DNA of 64,000 nucleotides from Dactylonectria macrodidyma (lineage: Eukaryota > Ascomycota > Sordariomycetes > Hypocreales > Nectriaceae), in contig JAGMUV010000009.1 in assembly GCA_020744425.1 (NCBI GenBank), positions 186,001 to 250,000 of the forward strand. Reading direction: 5' to 3'. Both the position numbers and the translations under genes were made by a program. Under the pieces are notes generated by a model that made no database searches, was not told where the DNA came from, and saw only the letters and a list, made by a program, of their open reading frames with translations. Shown here piece after piece: positions 35,591 to 47,859 of this stretch. Position 1 is the first letter of the stretch; each line of letters opens with the position of its first letter.

Positions 35591-36647
35591 ATGCACGCGA
35601 GCAACTCGACGAGTCCAGCTGCTCAAGCCCTGAGCGATGCTTTTGGAGCTGTATACACCACCCAATTTCTCAAAGACCAGATCCAAGCCCTGAACTCGAG
35701 AGATACATGCTGGCACCCATCTGGTGTTCATGGCTTACTGACCTTGTTATACGCGAATGTCTCTCAAGACGCGGTGGGCGTCAACATCTCACGGGGTGTC
35801 TTCAACCTCTCCAGTTCTGGCAATTACTACTCGATTGACTTGGGCGAGCGTACCTTCAAGGTCAACGGGTTAAAAGAATCGACGTATACCATTTTGACAT
35901 GCTTTCACAGTACGTGTCGAGAAAGCCCCCACGATGCAACACCTGTTTTTGATGCTAACAAGTTGGCAGTCTTTACCATGACCATCGCCTTCTTCCTAGT
36001 ATACCCTATTATACTATTGCTCGGCTCCGTAACCGTTTTGTGCGATCTCATCAATCGGCCGATCGAAAGACAAAAGTTCAAAAGATGGGAAACACGTCTG
36101 CAGTCACTCGGTTTTACGCCACTAGTAATTGCTGGATTGGCCACCGGACTTTTGGGTATGGGGTCGTCTGACCATTTTAGAACAGAGCACGGAGTAGGTT
36201 TTGCCTGACGATTACTTGAAGACACATAATTGATAAATAATAACATAGATCGTCGGCCTTGTTACGGTCGTGTTGGCGGCTGTAGCGGCCTCCATATATT
36301 TCATCGAGCTTCACTTCAACAGGCGTCTAAGACGGACTGTCCGCGGGATACGATGGCTTCAAAACATCCACTACGTCGACATGGCTACCTGCCAATTGAT
36401 TCTTCTCGTGTCAGGATTTGCAGTAACTGATGGGTTCGACGATCTTGTGGTCATGGGCCTCTGTTCTGTCAATCTGTCCATGTCGTTAGGAGTTTCTTTG
36501 GGCATGATGGGTGTATTTGTGTGGAATAGCGCCGTGGTTTCAATGACTATCCAGTGGTTTCTTATTCGGCGGGCAAGGCTGGACGAAGGAGAGACGATAA
36601 GGTTGTGGAGGCTTGTTCGCTTCCGGCGGCGATGTTGCGGGCTGTGA
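35591..36647 (+). CDS. Cytochrome b561-like membrane protein
   Basis: This is a membrane protein of 313 residues in three exons (35591-35909, 35970-36193, 36249-36647). The N-terminal 105 residues are polar and have NxS/T sites, so they are probably outside. Then come helices from FTMTIAFFLVYP, PLVIAGLATGLLGMG, VGLVTVVLAAVAASIYF, VDMATCQLILLVSGF and VVMGLCSVNLSMSLGV. Candidate heme His lie in RTEHGIVGL, IELHFNRR and NIHYVDM, in the pattern of the b561/ferric reductase core. The first intron (GTACGT..TTGGCAG, branch GCTAAC) is 60 bases with no stop, so an unspliced read looks open but would insert a polar segment before a helix. A role in transmembrane electron transfer is likely but not proven. 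Confidence 0.65.
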
Positions 36648-38881
36648 GACTGGGACCTGTTAGAGAGCAGCTTCTAGCATTCCACTGTACGCAGTCTAGA
36701 GAATTTGACATGACTTGTATGGATGGATACCGAAAATGTACTAAATCATTGGAATTGTTCCTCTTGATGACCACAGAGATACAACCAAAGCAAACTAGTA
36801 TTTACAGGAGAAAGCCTTGTCAAATAAACCCAATGCCATGCAACACAGCATGATTCACTGGAACGATACACCAAACACGTCTTAGCACTAGGAACTTACA
36901 ATATTGTAAAAAAAGAGCCCTGTCCGTTGCCTAAAAAGTCGCTATTAGTAAGCGGGGTTTAGACCTAGGGGGACGCTGAAAGCCCCTCTGATCCATGGGT
37001 TAAGCTGGCGTACGCAATGCGTCATGGCTTGTGCAAATCAAGATTACTTGGATTAGAATTCCTGCAGAGAGAGGGTTGGCCCTTGCTTCCGACGGCTTGA
37101 ATGCGCACGATCCCATTGCACAGCCAACCGGGTGTCCGCGGGCGGTCCGCGGACACCAAGGAGTCGGAGATTTTCATTTTCACGCCGTCTCCGATCGTAC
37201 ACGCTTTACGAAAATACGGAGAGTATTAACTCTACGGTGGGCATGAGGCTCAAAGAGTTTAAATTAAATATCTGGCAGCCTACGGAAGCCATGTGTGCCT
37301 TTCTCCCCCAAGTTATCAACCCACGCGTTACTTTTGCGATTGACTTTTTTTCCGTTGCCTTGATGGACAGCTCGGGAAGAAATTGATGCAATTGTGGGCG
37401 GCGAGAGCATCAACCTTTAAAACAGCAACTCTCCCTCGACTGTTTCATCCGGAATACTGGAGATTCCCAGACAATTTCGAGCTTATTTTCGAATCAAATA
37501 CAGGAGGCCGCGAGGCGCTAACCCGCCGCCTATCTTCCGATTGCGCTCTTTTTTTTTTTTTTTTTTTTGGCTTCTTCGATCCCGGTGTCCTTGAACTCGG
37601 CTCCAGGGAAGGTGTCGGGTAATAGGGTTGCGATACTATGATGGCCAACATCGGATAACGCGGGACAGCTTTTCCCCTGGAGAGAAGGATTGAAGCCTGG
37701 CGAGCACGGGCGAAACAGACTTCGAATTTGATAATTGGATGAGCCAAAAACGTTGGCCTTCGTCGGCTTAAATGTATGGCCCAGTTTCACAGGGTGATCA
37801 ACCTACACATGAACTCGAGCTTGAAGCCACGGTCAAACAGCGGCAGCGGATTGAACCGCGGAACGGGATTGTGACCACTCAAGTCGTCAAAAACGAAGGT
37901 CTAGCCAACCCTAGGACACTAGTAAAGCGGCGTTTTTGCCTGAAACTATCACAAGATATGGTGTGAAAGAAAGGTTGTATCACCGTCAGGTTCTCTCGAG
38001 GCATCACCTTGAGCTTCTCTAGGACGCCTTGTCGCTCCTGGAATTTACCGCGGCACCGTTTTGACTATATTCTCGAAACGATATATGAACCATCAATACT
38101 CCCCTGGCAGCACCTGATCTTTTCGGTTTGTTTATCAGTCTTTCGCAGACCATGAATCAACGGAATCTTGAAGGCTTGTCAACTTGTGCGGCTACCCTAT
38201 ATTACTGGTGCAGCCGCCCTGTAACTGCTAGTGCGACTGCCCTACCGTACGCTAGAATTCCAGTCCGGCTGCCCTGTAATTGCAAGTGCACTTGCCTGCC
38301 ATGCGCTATAATGGCCACTGCTATGCCCTATAATTCCCCACAATCATAGAATGTACCTGCATACTCCTGATATGTGACGCGTTGCTCAATGCGGTTAGAA
38401 CACAACTTAGATAGCGATATCATAGAGCGCAATACCAGTACTCAACAAAGCTAGCCATTTACATAAAGCATAGATGTGTGTTTCTGAGTGTTAGTAATAT
38501 TCTATCAGTCTTCTCATAACCCACTGGAACTAGCTTCTTATTTGCTTGGGTTTTTCTGCGGCAAGTTGCGATTCTGGACACATTCGAAGGCATGGCGGAG
38601 GAAGGTGACCTCATCAACAAAAATCGACGAGTCAGGTTAGATCGACATTACGTAATACCCCGCGCATTCCGCTTCAGTTCTTGATCTCGCGCTTCTCGAC
38701 GGCTTCTCTCATGCGCGACCTTCATGACATTTCCAAATGCGGACATATCTCGGATTCACCCGCAACGCGTCTTATGCAGATAAATACTGCCTAGTTTCTG
38801 TTCTTTCAGGTATCACAGTCGACTGATTAGCCCGGCGACCAACAAGCCTGGCCTTGGGACTGGCCACGTGCAGCGTTTCCC
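36648..38881. other. Intergenic with low-complexity tracts
   Basis: No gene is supported in 2.2 kb. It contains a 20-base T run (37549-37568), a GC-rich inverted CCGCGG-type patch near 37135-37155 and a degenerate minisatellite at 38189-38337. Confidence 0.5.
38189..38337. repeat. Degenerate minisatellite of about 24-30 bases
   Basis: About six imperfect units of the type GCTGCCCTGTAATTGCAAGT follow each other, for example at 38213, 38268 and 38321. The units vary by several bases and in length, so the array is old. It lies about 550 bases upstream of the regulator at 38882. Confidence 0.55.
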
Positions 38882-41134
38882 ATGCCTCCGAGCCGAAGCC
38901 AGCGTAGTAGTGGTGCATGCCTGCAGTGCTCCCGAAGGAAACGCAGAGTGAGTATCTTTCTCTAAAAAGAGGAATATTCGAGTGAGAGCAACAGTTCCTT
39001 ACGTTGACCACCGCTTATAGTGTGACCACAAACACCCTCAATGCTCGCAGTGTCTCAAGCACAACGTCGTCTGCCAGCCCCAAACCTTCAAGGCCTGGAG
39101 CGTCCCAACACCTCGCGGTCAGCAACCGCGCACCACATCGGCCTCTGGCACGCAAAGCAGCGATGTTGGACGAAGGAAGAGTAAAGCAGCGCCAGGGCAA
39201 CCCTCGGAGACACCCCGGCCGCCCTCGGAACCACGAGTCCCGACCCCGGATCTGGCCATCGAGCTTCCCATTCATGACAGACCCATGGTCCTGGGTCGGC
39301 CAAGTCCTAGCCCTACCCTTGACTCCGGCATCTTTGATGATGCGGGCTGGTTGAGTGAGTTGCTGGAAATACCGTCATCTCGCGGTCAAGAATCGCCCAG
39401 CGAGATTGGAAGACCCAAGACCTCGTCAGACTGCGATCAAGGGCTTGTGATATCTCCATCACTCCGCGAACAAAGCTCAGCACCCACGAATCTTCCTGTC
39501 GAGTATCACATGCAAGACGCCCAAATCGCACTAGGTCGACCCAGTCCAAGCAATACCCTCCAACCGGGGATGCTGCACGACGCATCATGGCTAGAGCAGC
39601 TGCCCCAAGTGCCGCTCACTCCATGTTCAGAAGCTCTCCAGGTTATCCAACCCGGCCGCCAGGATACGCCATCCAACTACGCCAACGCTGATACATATGA
39701 TCTCACTACCGTTGCTGAGATAGATACACCTGTTTTTTCTGGCCAAGACGCTTCCTCAAGCTTCAATCTCGACACATATAACCCAGTCATGGCCTCTTCT
39801 GTCAATCACGCCTGGCCTACAATGTCGGAGATACCTGCCATCCTATACTGCCCGATGCCGTGGCCCGCTGACATGCTCGTGTCGGCACCGCGCCGGTTTC
39901 TGTGGCAGCACTTTCTGCATGTCACCAAAAGCGGCTTTTTATGTCTCGACCAAAAGCACTTTGCTCACATGCAAGACTTTCAGGATCCCTTCATCGTCAC
40001 ACTCCCTCGAATGGCCCTGTTTGACGATGACCTCCGGACTGCCATGTTCTACTTCAGCGCCTTTCAATATCAGGCTACAACCCGCGATCCGAAATTCATG
40101 TCATTGATGAGAGAGACTGCCAGAGATGCTTCCCGAGCCGTTGTTCCCTACGACATGGTCCCCGAGTTCAACGACGAGAGGCTTCTCGCAAAGATCACCG
40201 TCGGCCTCTTTCTTCATCTCTATGGGCCAGACCAGAGGGAAACACATCTCAAAGTAGCATGGGGACTTGCCGGGACGTTTCTACGCCACCTTCGTCAACG
40301 GAAACGGGTTACTTCCATCTCAGCCCGGCTCATTCTCGCCCTTTTGCGCTGGAGTAGGATAGCGATGGTCTGCTCTTTGCGGCAGCCAAAAACGTACCTT
40401 TCACAGAGCACCTACGACATGCTAGAAATGGACGAGGAAGAAATCAGTCAGAATTTCTGCGCCGACTTTCAGAACTGGACAAGTCATCCAGTGTTGGCCT
40501 TTTCGCCTCGTCTCATCAATCCGCTACTCAGACTGGGCCAGCTTCTTGAGGTGCAACAGTCAAAATGGACGGCAACGGGCATATTGGAACCCCCAGACCC
40601 CGTGATGGAATCACAAATCGAGGAGCTGGAAGGTTTACTGCTAAACGCTCGAAGTCGCGACCTCATTACTTCCCAAGGCAGAAGTGCAGACCCCATCGAG
40701 CTCAGTTCCCTCAATGACTCCATGCACTCAGCGGCGGCCATCCTACTCTATTCTCGCCTCAAGGGCATGCCCTCCACGGCACCGCTGATCCGCCACCACG
40801 TGAGCATCGTCGTCGGGAGAATCTTCAACATCAACAACAACTCCCGAGTCTCGTATGCGCTCGTCTTCCCGCTCTTCACTGCAGGGTGCGAGGCGGTAGA
40901 TTCAGGAATGAGGGCCGCGATAGTCCGCAGGCTGCGTGCCCTCAAAGGTCTTTTCTACAACCGCGGTGATTTGGTTGGCGCGTTGCGTCAAATCTGGGAG
41001 ATTAGAGACAGCGAGCCCGGTCTCACCTGGCTGGAATGGCTGGAAAAGGGTAAGTTTTCTACTGGGATTTTTGGAAATCCAACTAACATTGCTCCTTAGT
41101 CCCTACCGAATACAGGATATGGTGTCTGTTTTAG
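38882..41134 (+). CDS. Zn2Cys6 transcription factor with internal repeat
   Basis: This is a zinc-cluster regulator of 709 residues in three exons (38882-38947, 39021-41049, 41100-41134). The splice after exon 1 builds C-x2-C-x6-C-x6-C-x2-C-x6-C (CLQC, then CDHKHPQC, SQC, VVC); without it the domain is lost. The domain is within the first 50 residues, in the layout of AflR-type regulators. Residues about 113-140 and 193-220 repeat the pattern LGRPSPS-x-TL..G...DA-x-WL..L. The rest is helical and resembles the C-terminal region of fungal regulators (DDDLRTAMFYFSAFQYQATT). The last exon adds only 11 residues. The nearest enzymes are the acyltransferase on the left and the glycerol block on the right; the target is unknown. 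Confidence 0.85.
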
Positions 41135-42303
41135 CTTGCTAAAGCATGATGCACGATTTGTTGCACTTAGTGATGGGTTGTTTCGATATTAAATTGTAAA
41201 AATTTAGGGTACGCTCCTGCTGATGAGGGATTGTACTATTGAATCCAATCGTGGAACTCAAAAGGTGACGCCGAGAGTTAAATTACCAGGAATGGAAATG
41301 CCATAATGAACAGTGGCACGCTGCTCCTGTTCTAAAGGTGACTGGGACAGATTTCTTGACGTTTTCGTTCTAAAGCACCGAGCAAAAACTTAAGCGGGAA
41401 TTTAGACGAGACTAGTTGGGCTTTTACCGTCCTAACTGCCTCATGGCGCATTGTCCTGCTGGCATTTGGCACTGAACGTCCTCTGCCATCTACTCATCGC
41501 CGAAGAACCTATAGTGCGGGCTATCCTAACCCTGAGCTATCATCTATTGGCGCCTCTACGCTAAGCATCCCGGGAAGTGAAGGTGGAAAGATTGAACAAC
41601 CAAAATTTGGTAAAAGATGAATAACGTCATCTTCGAAGATACGACGAGCTTAGTGTTCGTCGGCTGGAAAGGCAGTGGAGGTACGGACACCGACTGAGGC
41701 CAAAACATCTCAGCCTTACAAGTCGCCAACTAAATTGGGCCCAAACTTGTAAATGATTGTCCTAGATGAAGACAATGAGTGGTGCTTAGTTCTTCATGTC
41801 GTACTGATGGTTCACGGGGTACAGGCGCACGAGGCTCGAAGTCGAGTGGAAACACCACATCATAGCCAGGTACAAAAACGTCACACTTCTCAATCTCAGC
41901 CTTAATTTTCAGTCAACAGGAGAATTCGTCGTATGCAGATCATACACTAGTCAAATGTCAGTTCCACATGCACTCCACTCATTAGAGTAAATCGATGCAG
42001 GACTAGAGGTGACAGAAAACCAGGCTGTTGGATTGAGAACCTTGACGATGGTGGAGGATGTGTGTGGATTCACCGTGGGACGAACATGTGGGTTTGGCCG
42101 ATCTCTTACGCACTACCCACTCAATTTGGTGGAGAGAAACCGACACTTGCGAGGATCAACGCTGCAATTGTTAATTGCTTATTTGAATGTTGTGAACATG
42201 GAGACAAGTAGTTGTGAGAAGGAAAGCCAACATGTGTAATATTAGTTGGGTGATTGTAAAGTGACATGCTCGCTTTTATAGTACAAGTGACCCAAGAACA
42301 TAA
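41135..42303. other. Intergenic between convergent regulators
   Basis: No gene is supported in about 1.2 kb between the stops of the two regulators. A frame at 42009-42239 has no recognisable feature. Confidence 0.5.
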
Positions 42304-44850
42304 TTAACTAAATGGTCCGCTAAAGCCTAGCCAGTCGGACTCTAGAGTGGGCACAGGTGCGACCGTGTTTGGTCTCATGTCCGAACTAAGTTCAGTGGTT
42401 GGCCGAGTTGGTAGAATGTTGATATGACCCCCCGACGCGATGGAAACCGATTCTAGAACCTTGGGGCAATTAAAAAAGTCAAAAACATCGATGTTATCCA
42501 GCTCGCTGAGCGATGTCACTTGTGTGGATGTCTGCTGGATACCGGACTGTCGGGTGGCGGATGTGAGAGTGACTAAATCGTAAGCGCTTCTAAGAAGAGT
42601 TAGTGCCAGGCTTGGTGCAGATGTTGAACAAAGGACTTACCTTCGCATGACGGCAAAACTCATGACACCTTGTCGCTCTCTGTTGACTACTCGGTCGAGA
42701 ATCTTTGCGTAATTATTTGCTACCTCCCAGTGCTGGCCGACATGACGAAGCGTGTCGATGAAGAATGTTATCTTGGAATCGACGAGGGATCCGACCGTTG
42801 CGGCGTGGACGAGCAGCAGTCTGGCAGCCACCCATAGAGAAAAGGCAAATGGGGGACCGAGAAGATCCAAGGCGTTTGCTTCGAGAACATCTTGGGCAAT
42901 GTCTCCGAGACTCTGAACGGCAGATAAACACTTTTGCATGGCATAATGGGATGGAACAAGGATGTGAGAGCGGACAGCGGGGTATGCGGCGGAGGAATGC
43001 AGCCTTACGACCGAGGTGACATAGGCACTGTGCAGCATGAACCAGTTTGCAACACGGCTCGCCGGGTCTGAGTGACAGAGTGCTGATATCTTGCCGTACT
43101 CGCTGGGCAGGTTTTGCAGCCACGCGTTGAGGCCATCGTCGAGTGACCGGTACGTGTTGCGCCAGTTGGCCATGTCTGCAGATGATGTGATGTCGATGGG
43201 CGTCTTGAGGAAGTCGTGGACCTTGCTGAGGATGCGAAGGATGGCGCAATGATAGGAGAAGCTCCCCAGGTTCTCGGGCATCGTTGTCATGTATGTGGTT
43301 GGGTCCTGTTGCCCCGTGAATGAACCCGCCGATTGAGTCTCGACGGGCGTGTTTCTTGAGAATAGATCATACGAGCAAGGGAGAATCCTCTTCATCTTGG
43401 TATCCTCGAGCATAAAGTCAAACGTTGTGGTGGCCACAGTCGCATATCGGTCCAGCAGATACACTACCCAGCAGAGACGTCGACGACCCTCGTCCTCGAT
43501 CCAAGACTCTGGCTCGCCGGCCGCGACTCTGCGGAGGGATCCAGTATGCGGCGTCTCTTGGGAGTCGGCCTTCAAGTAGACGCTAGCCTCTTTGCAGAGG
43601 TCCAGCTGCCTCACGTTCTGGACGAGGAGCGAGAGCAGGTTCCAACCGCGAGGCCCATTGGACGTGCCCAGCTCGTCAAGGCAGACGATGACGAGGGCCC
43701 TTAGCGCGGGGATGCTGATATGTTCCATGGCATATATTTGGACTCTGTGCCGCGACACTCTGTGATAGTGAGCCTTGGTCTCGGGCGTGAGACGTGCATC
43801 CTTTGAAAACCTAAGCGTCGTGGCTACGATGGCGTACAGCAAGATCTGGTCGGGTTCCTTGAGCGGCGATGGGCCAAAGAAGGTTTCGAATGTTGTCTTG
43901 CGGTCGAGGATAGGGCACCAGGTGTTGCAATGCTTGAAGTATAGGTCGACGAGGGTGAAGAGCATGTAGTGAGGGGGAAGGTCTGGGTCGGGGGATCGTA
44001 GTGATGGCGAGTTGTGCGCTCCCAGTCTATCGGGGTTTGTGTTGGTCAGAGAAGAAGAGCCATTGGTTAGGGAAGGAGAGCCGTTTGATATAGAAGGACC
44101 ATTGGTCAAGAGATTCATCTGCGTGCGAGCAGACGAGACCTGGTCTCTGGATGGAAGCCTCTCTTGGCCATTGTCCATCCGCCAACTTGGGCTCGAGTAC
44201 CCCGGCGTCCTGACCTGTGGCGCCTGCGAAGTCCTCATAAGCACTCCTTGATTCATCTGTCCTTCGTTCTGGTGATAGCTGTCCATCTGCGAAGGGCTGT
44301 GTGTGCTGATGGACGGCGACATTTGCTGGACGGCCACCTCGTGATCGTGAGCGATGTGGACCTCGACGCGGCGGCCCAGCGCCTGCAGGAGGGCATCGAT
44401 GCGGTTGACCTTGGCCTCGAGGTCAAGATTGAAGCCAACTCGTGAGCCGCCGACCTTTTGTCTCTCAGGATAGATGCAGGTTCGGTTGTGCCGCGCGCAC
44501 CAAGAGCAGGCGGGCTCTGCGCGGTCGCATTTGACCTTGCGGGCCTTGCACAGTTCGCATCTAGAAGCATTATTAGAAAAGGATACGACATGAATATAGC
44601 CATCCTGTGATTAAATGGGCTCTCACGAAGTCTTTTGATGCGTTTCCCTCCTTCGCTTCCTCGGGGCCGTGGCCGAGTCTGCTTGGCCTCCATCTTCACC
44701 GCTCGAGGCTTCGTCCTGGCTAAAGGCCGAATTGGCTTCGTCGTCGGGCATGACGGCCGAGTGTGCGTTTGCCGGGGCCATTGCTAGGCCATGGTCGCGA
44801 GAGGACCACGTCTCACCCCTCGTCGATGGGCAGATGATGGGGTTATTCAT
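42304..44850 (-). CDS. Zn2Cys6 transcription factor beside glycerol genes
   Basis: This is a zinc-cluster regulator of 809 residues in three exons (44627-44850, 42641-44560, 42304-42589, minus strand). An acidic, Ser-rich leader of about 65 residues and the basic run RKRRR precede the zinc cluster, whose first Cys (76) is the first codon after the splice: CELCKARKVKC, then C, SWC and C in standard spacing. A linker with repeated SLTNGS elements follows. The fungal_trans domain runs from about 240 to 560 (HYMLFTLVDLYFKHCNTWCP, RRLCWVVYLLDRY). The tail is acidic with FFNCPKV and may be an activation region. Its place next to the three glycerol genes suggests that it regulates glycerol use, which is inference from adjacency only. 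Confidence 0.87.
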
Positions 44851-46102
44851 CTGAAATATGGGGAGAGTCGCTCAGTACCATAAGTAAAGTTTCTCCTCGC
44901 TGCGGATAAGATCAACCCCGTGTGATGATGGCGCGGTGTGGGGTAACTCTGGGGATACTCGTCTGGGGATGATGCTCGGTCTGGGGAAGACGATCTCTCT
45001 GTGCTTCTGTCTCACAGAGTCTCCTCACTCTCTCCTCTCGCTCGCTCAATTGCCGATGGATTCAAAGTCGGCCGTGCCTCGGTGTGCCTTCGGGATGCCC
45101 GCTGGACCGACCGGTTTCCAGTTTTCCAGGTTTATCTGCCCCCCTGGAGCCCCCTGGGGATGCACTGAAGAGTGAGCTCGTTGGAGGGGGGGGCTTTGTT
45201 GGAGTCAAAACGTGGCTACTCCGCCTGGCTGCATGGCAATGTTACCTTGTGGCTGCGGGCGTTACGAAACGGGGGGTTGGTGAGCTGACGCAAGTACTTA
45301 CTGTAACTAATTAGGTGCAGTACAGGCGCGCCAGAGACAAGTACAGGTTTACCAAGCACAAGTACAGGCCTACCCGGGTAGTGCGGACTAGTACAAGGGG
45401 GCGAAGACGCGGCTATGCCAGTGCCAGTCCTGCAAAGGCAGGTGGAAGGATGGAAGACTCCGTGTGTTGGTGATCCACTCGTCATCCCCGCTAGATTGCC
45501 CTTGGCAGCTCAGAATTGCCACTAGAATAGTCACTAGAAGATCTCGGGAAATGGCCCTGTAGGCCTGCAAGCCTCCTACTGTAGGCGGCGGCTTTTCATG
45601 GACAGATCAATTTACAGGGGCTCGGGCGGTTCCGAACGCCAAAAGTGGCGTGGCTTACAGTGGATAACTTATACGTAACGTTAGCACCAAGAGAGGAGAG
45701 TGTGAAAGAGACTGGTCGGTGAGAATGAGGGCAAGGGTGAAGCTAGGATACGCTGGGCCCTCGGATTTGGACCAACGCCATTTTGAGGCAAAATGGATCT
45801 TACTACATGCTACAAACGGCTTTTGCTTATGCTGCCAGCCCACCGGAAGTTGCGGATAGCCATCTCTTTCGGCTTAGTGCCGTACTTAATACAAGGAGAA
45901 AATTTCACCATCTTAATAATAACAACCTAAGTTACGTTGACAGAAACTCCACCTAGGAAGAAATCGACAGTCAGACGACCGCGCGGGATATTGGAAACAT
46001 GGGCGGGACAGGTTAGAGACGGGCCAGAAGAAAATGCCGCAAAAACGTCTCTAAGCTCCCTTTACAATCTCAGTTCAGCTCTCCATTCAGCTCCGTCAGT
46101 GC
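44851..46102. other. Intergenic, regulator promoter
   Basis: This 1.25 kb gap should hold the long promoter and leader of the regulator and the glycerol kinase 3' end. No gene is supported. It has G-runs such as 45184-45193 and repeated AGTACAGG words at 45318-45366. Confidence 0.5.
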
Positions 46103-47859
46103 TCAGTTCAGCCAGCCCTGGCTCATCTGCACCGCCTTTTCCCATTGAGAAAAGCGCTCCGTGGCCTCGGCCTCTGTGATTGTGGGTTTGAAGACAGTCC
46201 TGCCCTCCGTATTCACATGCGCCAGCTCGTCAAACGACTTCCACACGCCTACTGCAAAGCCGGCAGCGATTGCTGCGCCTAGGGCTGTTGTTTCACGCAT
46301 TGCCGGTCGAAGGACAGGGATACCGATGAGATCGGACTGGGTCTAGAAGGGTTCAGGGATAATTAGCTTCGAGTTTCCGTGCCACACACTCGCCTGATGT
46401 GCCCACCGGCGCTCTACAGGGTCGGGTTCCCACTGAATCACGTTCAACTGGGTCAAGCGGGTGTAGCTGAAAAGGGCACATCATAAGATCCACGTACCTG
46501 CATAATCAGATCCGAGTTGCACATGCCGCCGTCAACCGCGAGCTCGGTAAGGGCATGGCCGCTGTCCTTTTCCATCGAGTCGAGGATGGCCTTTGTCTGA
46601 AAGCACGTGGCCTCCAGAGTTGCCCTGGCGATGTGTCCGCGTTGGGTGTAGGCTGTGATGCCAAAGATGGTTCCTCGAGCGTTGTCAATCCAGTAAGGCG
46701 CGAAGAGTCCGCTGAAGGCGGTGACGAATGTGCACCCACCATTGTCTTCGACCGTCTCGGCCAGGGCGCTAATCTTGCTTGATGACTCGACAAAGCCCAG
46801 GTTGTCGACGAGGAACTTAACGCTAGAGCCGGCTACGGCAATACTGCCTTCCAGGGCGTACATGGTCTTACCCTCGCCAAAGTCAAAGGCAACTGTCGTG
46901 AGCAGGCCATGTGTCGATGCCACCGGCTTGGGTCCAACGTTGTACAAGAGGAAGCATCCCGTTCCATATGTGTTCTTGGCTCGGCCGGGGGTGAAGCCCA
47001 TCTGGCCCACCAAAGCGGCGGACTGGTCACCCAAGCAGCCGGTGATCTTAGTGCCAGCCAACACGGTGCGTGCTAGAGAGCCGTAGGCCTTGGTGTCCGA
47101 TGAGCGCACAATCTTGGGAAGCAGGACCTTGCTGCGGTCCAGACGGAACCAGTCAATGAGGTCTTCGTCGTAATCGAGCGCCTCGAGGTTCATGAACATG
47201 GTTCGCGATGCGTTGGACGGATCCGACACGTATACATCGCGCGTCGGTCCGCCGTTCAGCTTATACGTCAACCACGTGTCGATGGTGCCAAACGCAAGAA
47301 CGCCTCGCTCGTAGGCATCCTTGACGTCGGGGACATTCTCCAGCATCCACAGAAGCTTGCTGGCAGACGGGTATGTGGAGAGAGGAAGGCCACAGCGAGC
47401 AGTGAGCTCGCTGGCACCAAGGCGGCGCTTCAACCGACGCACCAGATCCTGAGATCGGGTATCGGTCCACACAATGGCATTGTGAAGAGCGTTTCCTGTG
47501 GTTCTATCCCAGACGACGGTTGTTTCTCGTTGGTTTGTGATGCCCACGGCCTTGATCTGGTCGCGCGAGTGGCCCTGGTTCTCGAACTCGGCCACTGCGC
47601 CGTCGATACACGTCTCGACCGACGAGACAATTTCTTCGGGGTCATGTTCATGCCAGCTGATTATTCGCAATTAGCAATGGCTTCATGCGAGCATTGGAGA
47701 TTAGACTCACCCAGGGTTGGGGTAGATTTGCTTAAACTCAAGCTGATGGGTGACGATGACCTCGCCGCTCGAGTTGAAAATCAAAAATCGAGAGCTGGTC
47801 GTGCCTTGGTCAATGGCGCCAATAAAGGCAAGATTTGAGGTCCCATTGGCAGAAGGCAT
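46103..47859 (-). CDS. Glycerol kinase
   Basis: This is a FGGY-family glycerol kinase of 515 residues in three exons (47711-47859, 46498-47656, 46103-46342, minus strand). The N terminus has the ATP-binding DQGTTSSR; later come WHEHDPEEI (completed by splice 1), GITNQRETTVVWDRTTG, GCLGDQSAALVGQ, YGTGCFLLYN and APYWIDNARG, all standard glycerol kinase motifs. It phosphorylates glycerol to sn-glycerol-3-phosphate with ATP in the cytosol. The second intron is 155 bases, longer than others here, and joins LIMQ to TQSDLIGIPV. The frame is open upstream to 48168, but the ATG at 47859 lies just before the conserved start. It is divergent from the aquaglyceroporin and near the mitochondrial dehydrogenase, giving a complete uptake-to-DHAP route. 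Confidence 0.95.

Noticed and set aside
42713..43249. 178-codon minus-strand frame inside the regulator
   Set aside because: It is a shifted-frame shadow of the regulator coding exon on the same strand.
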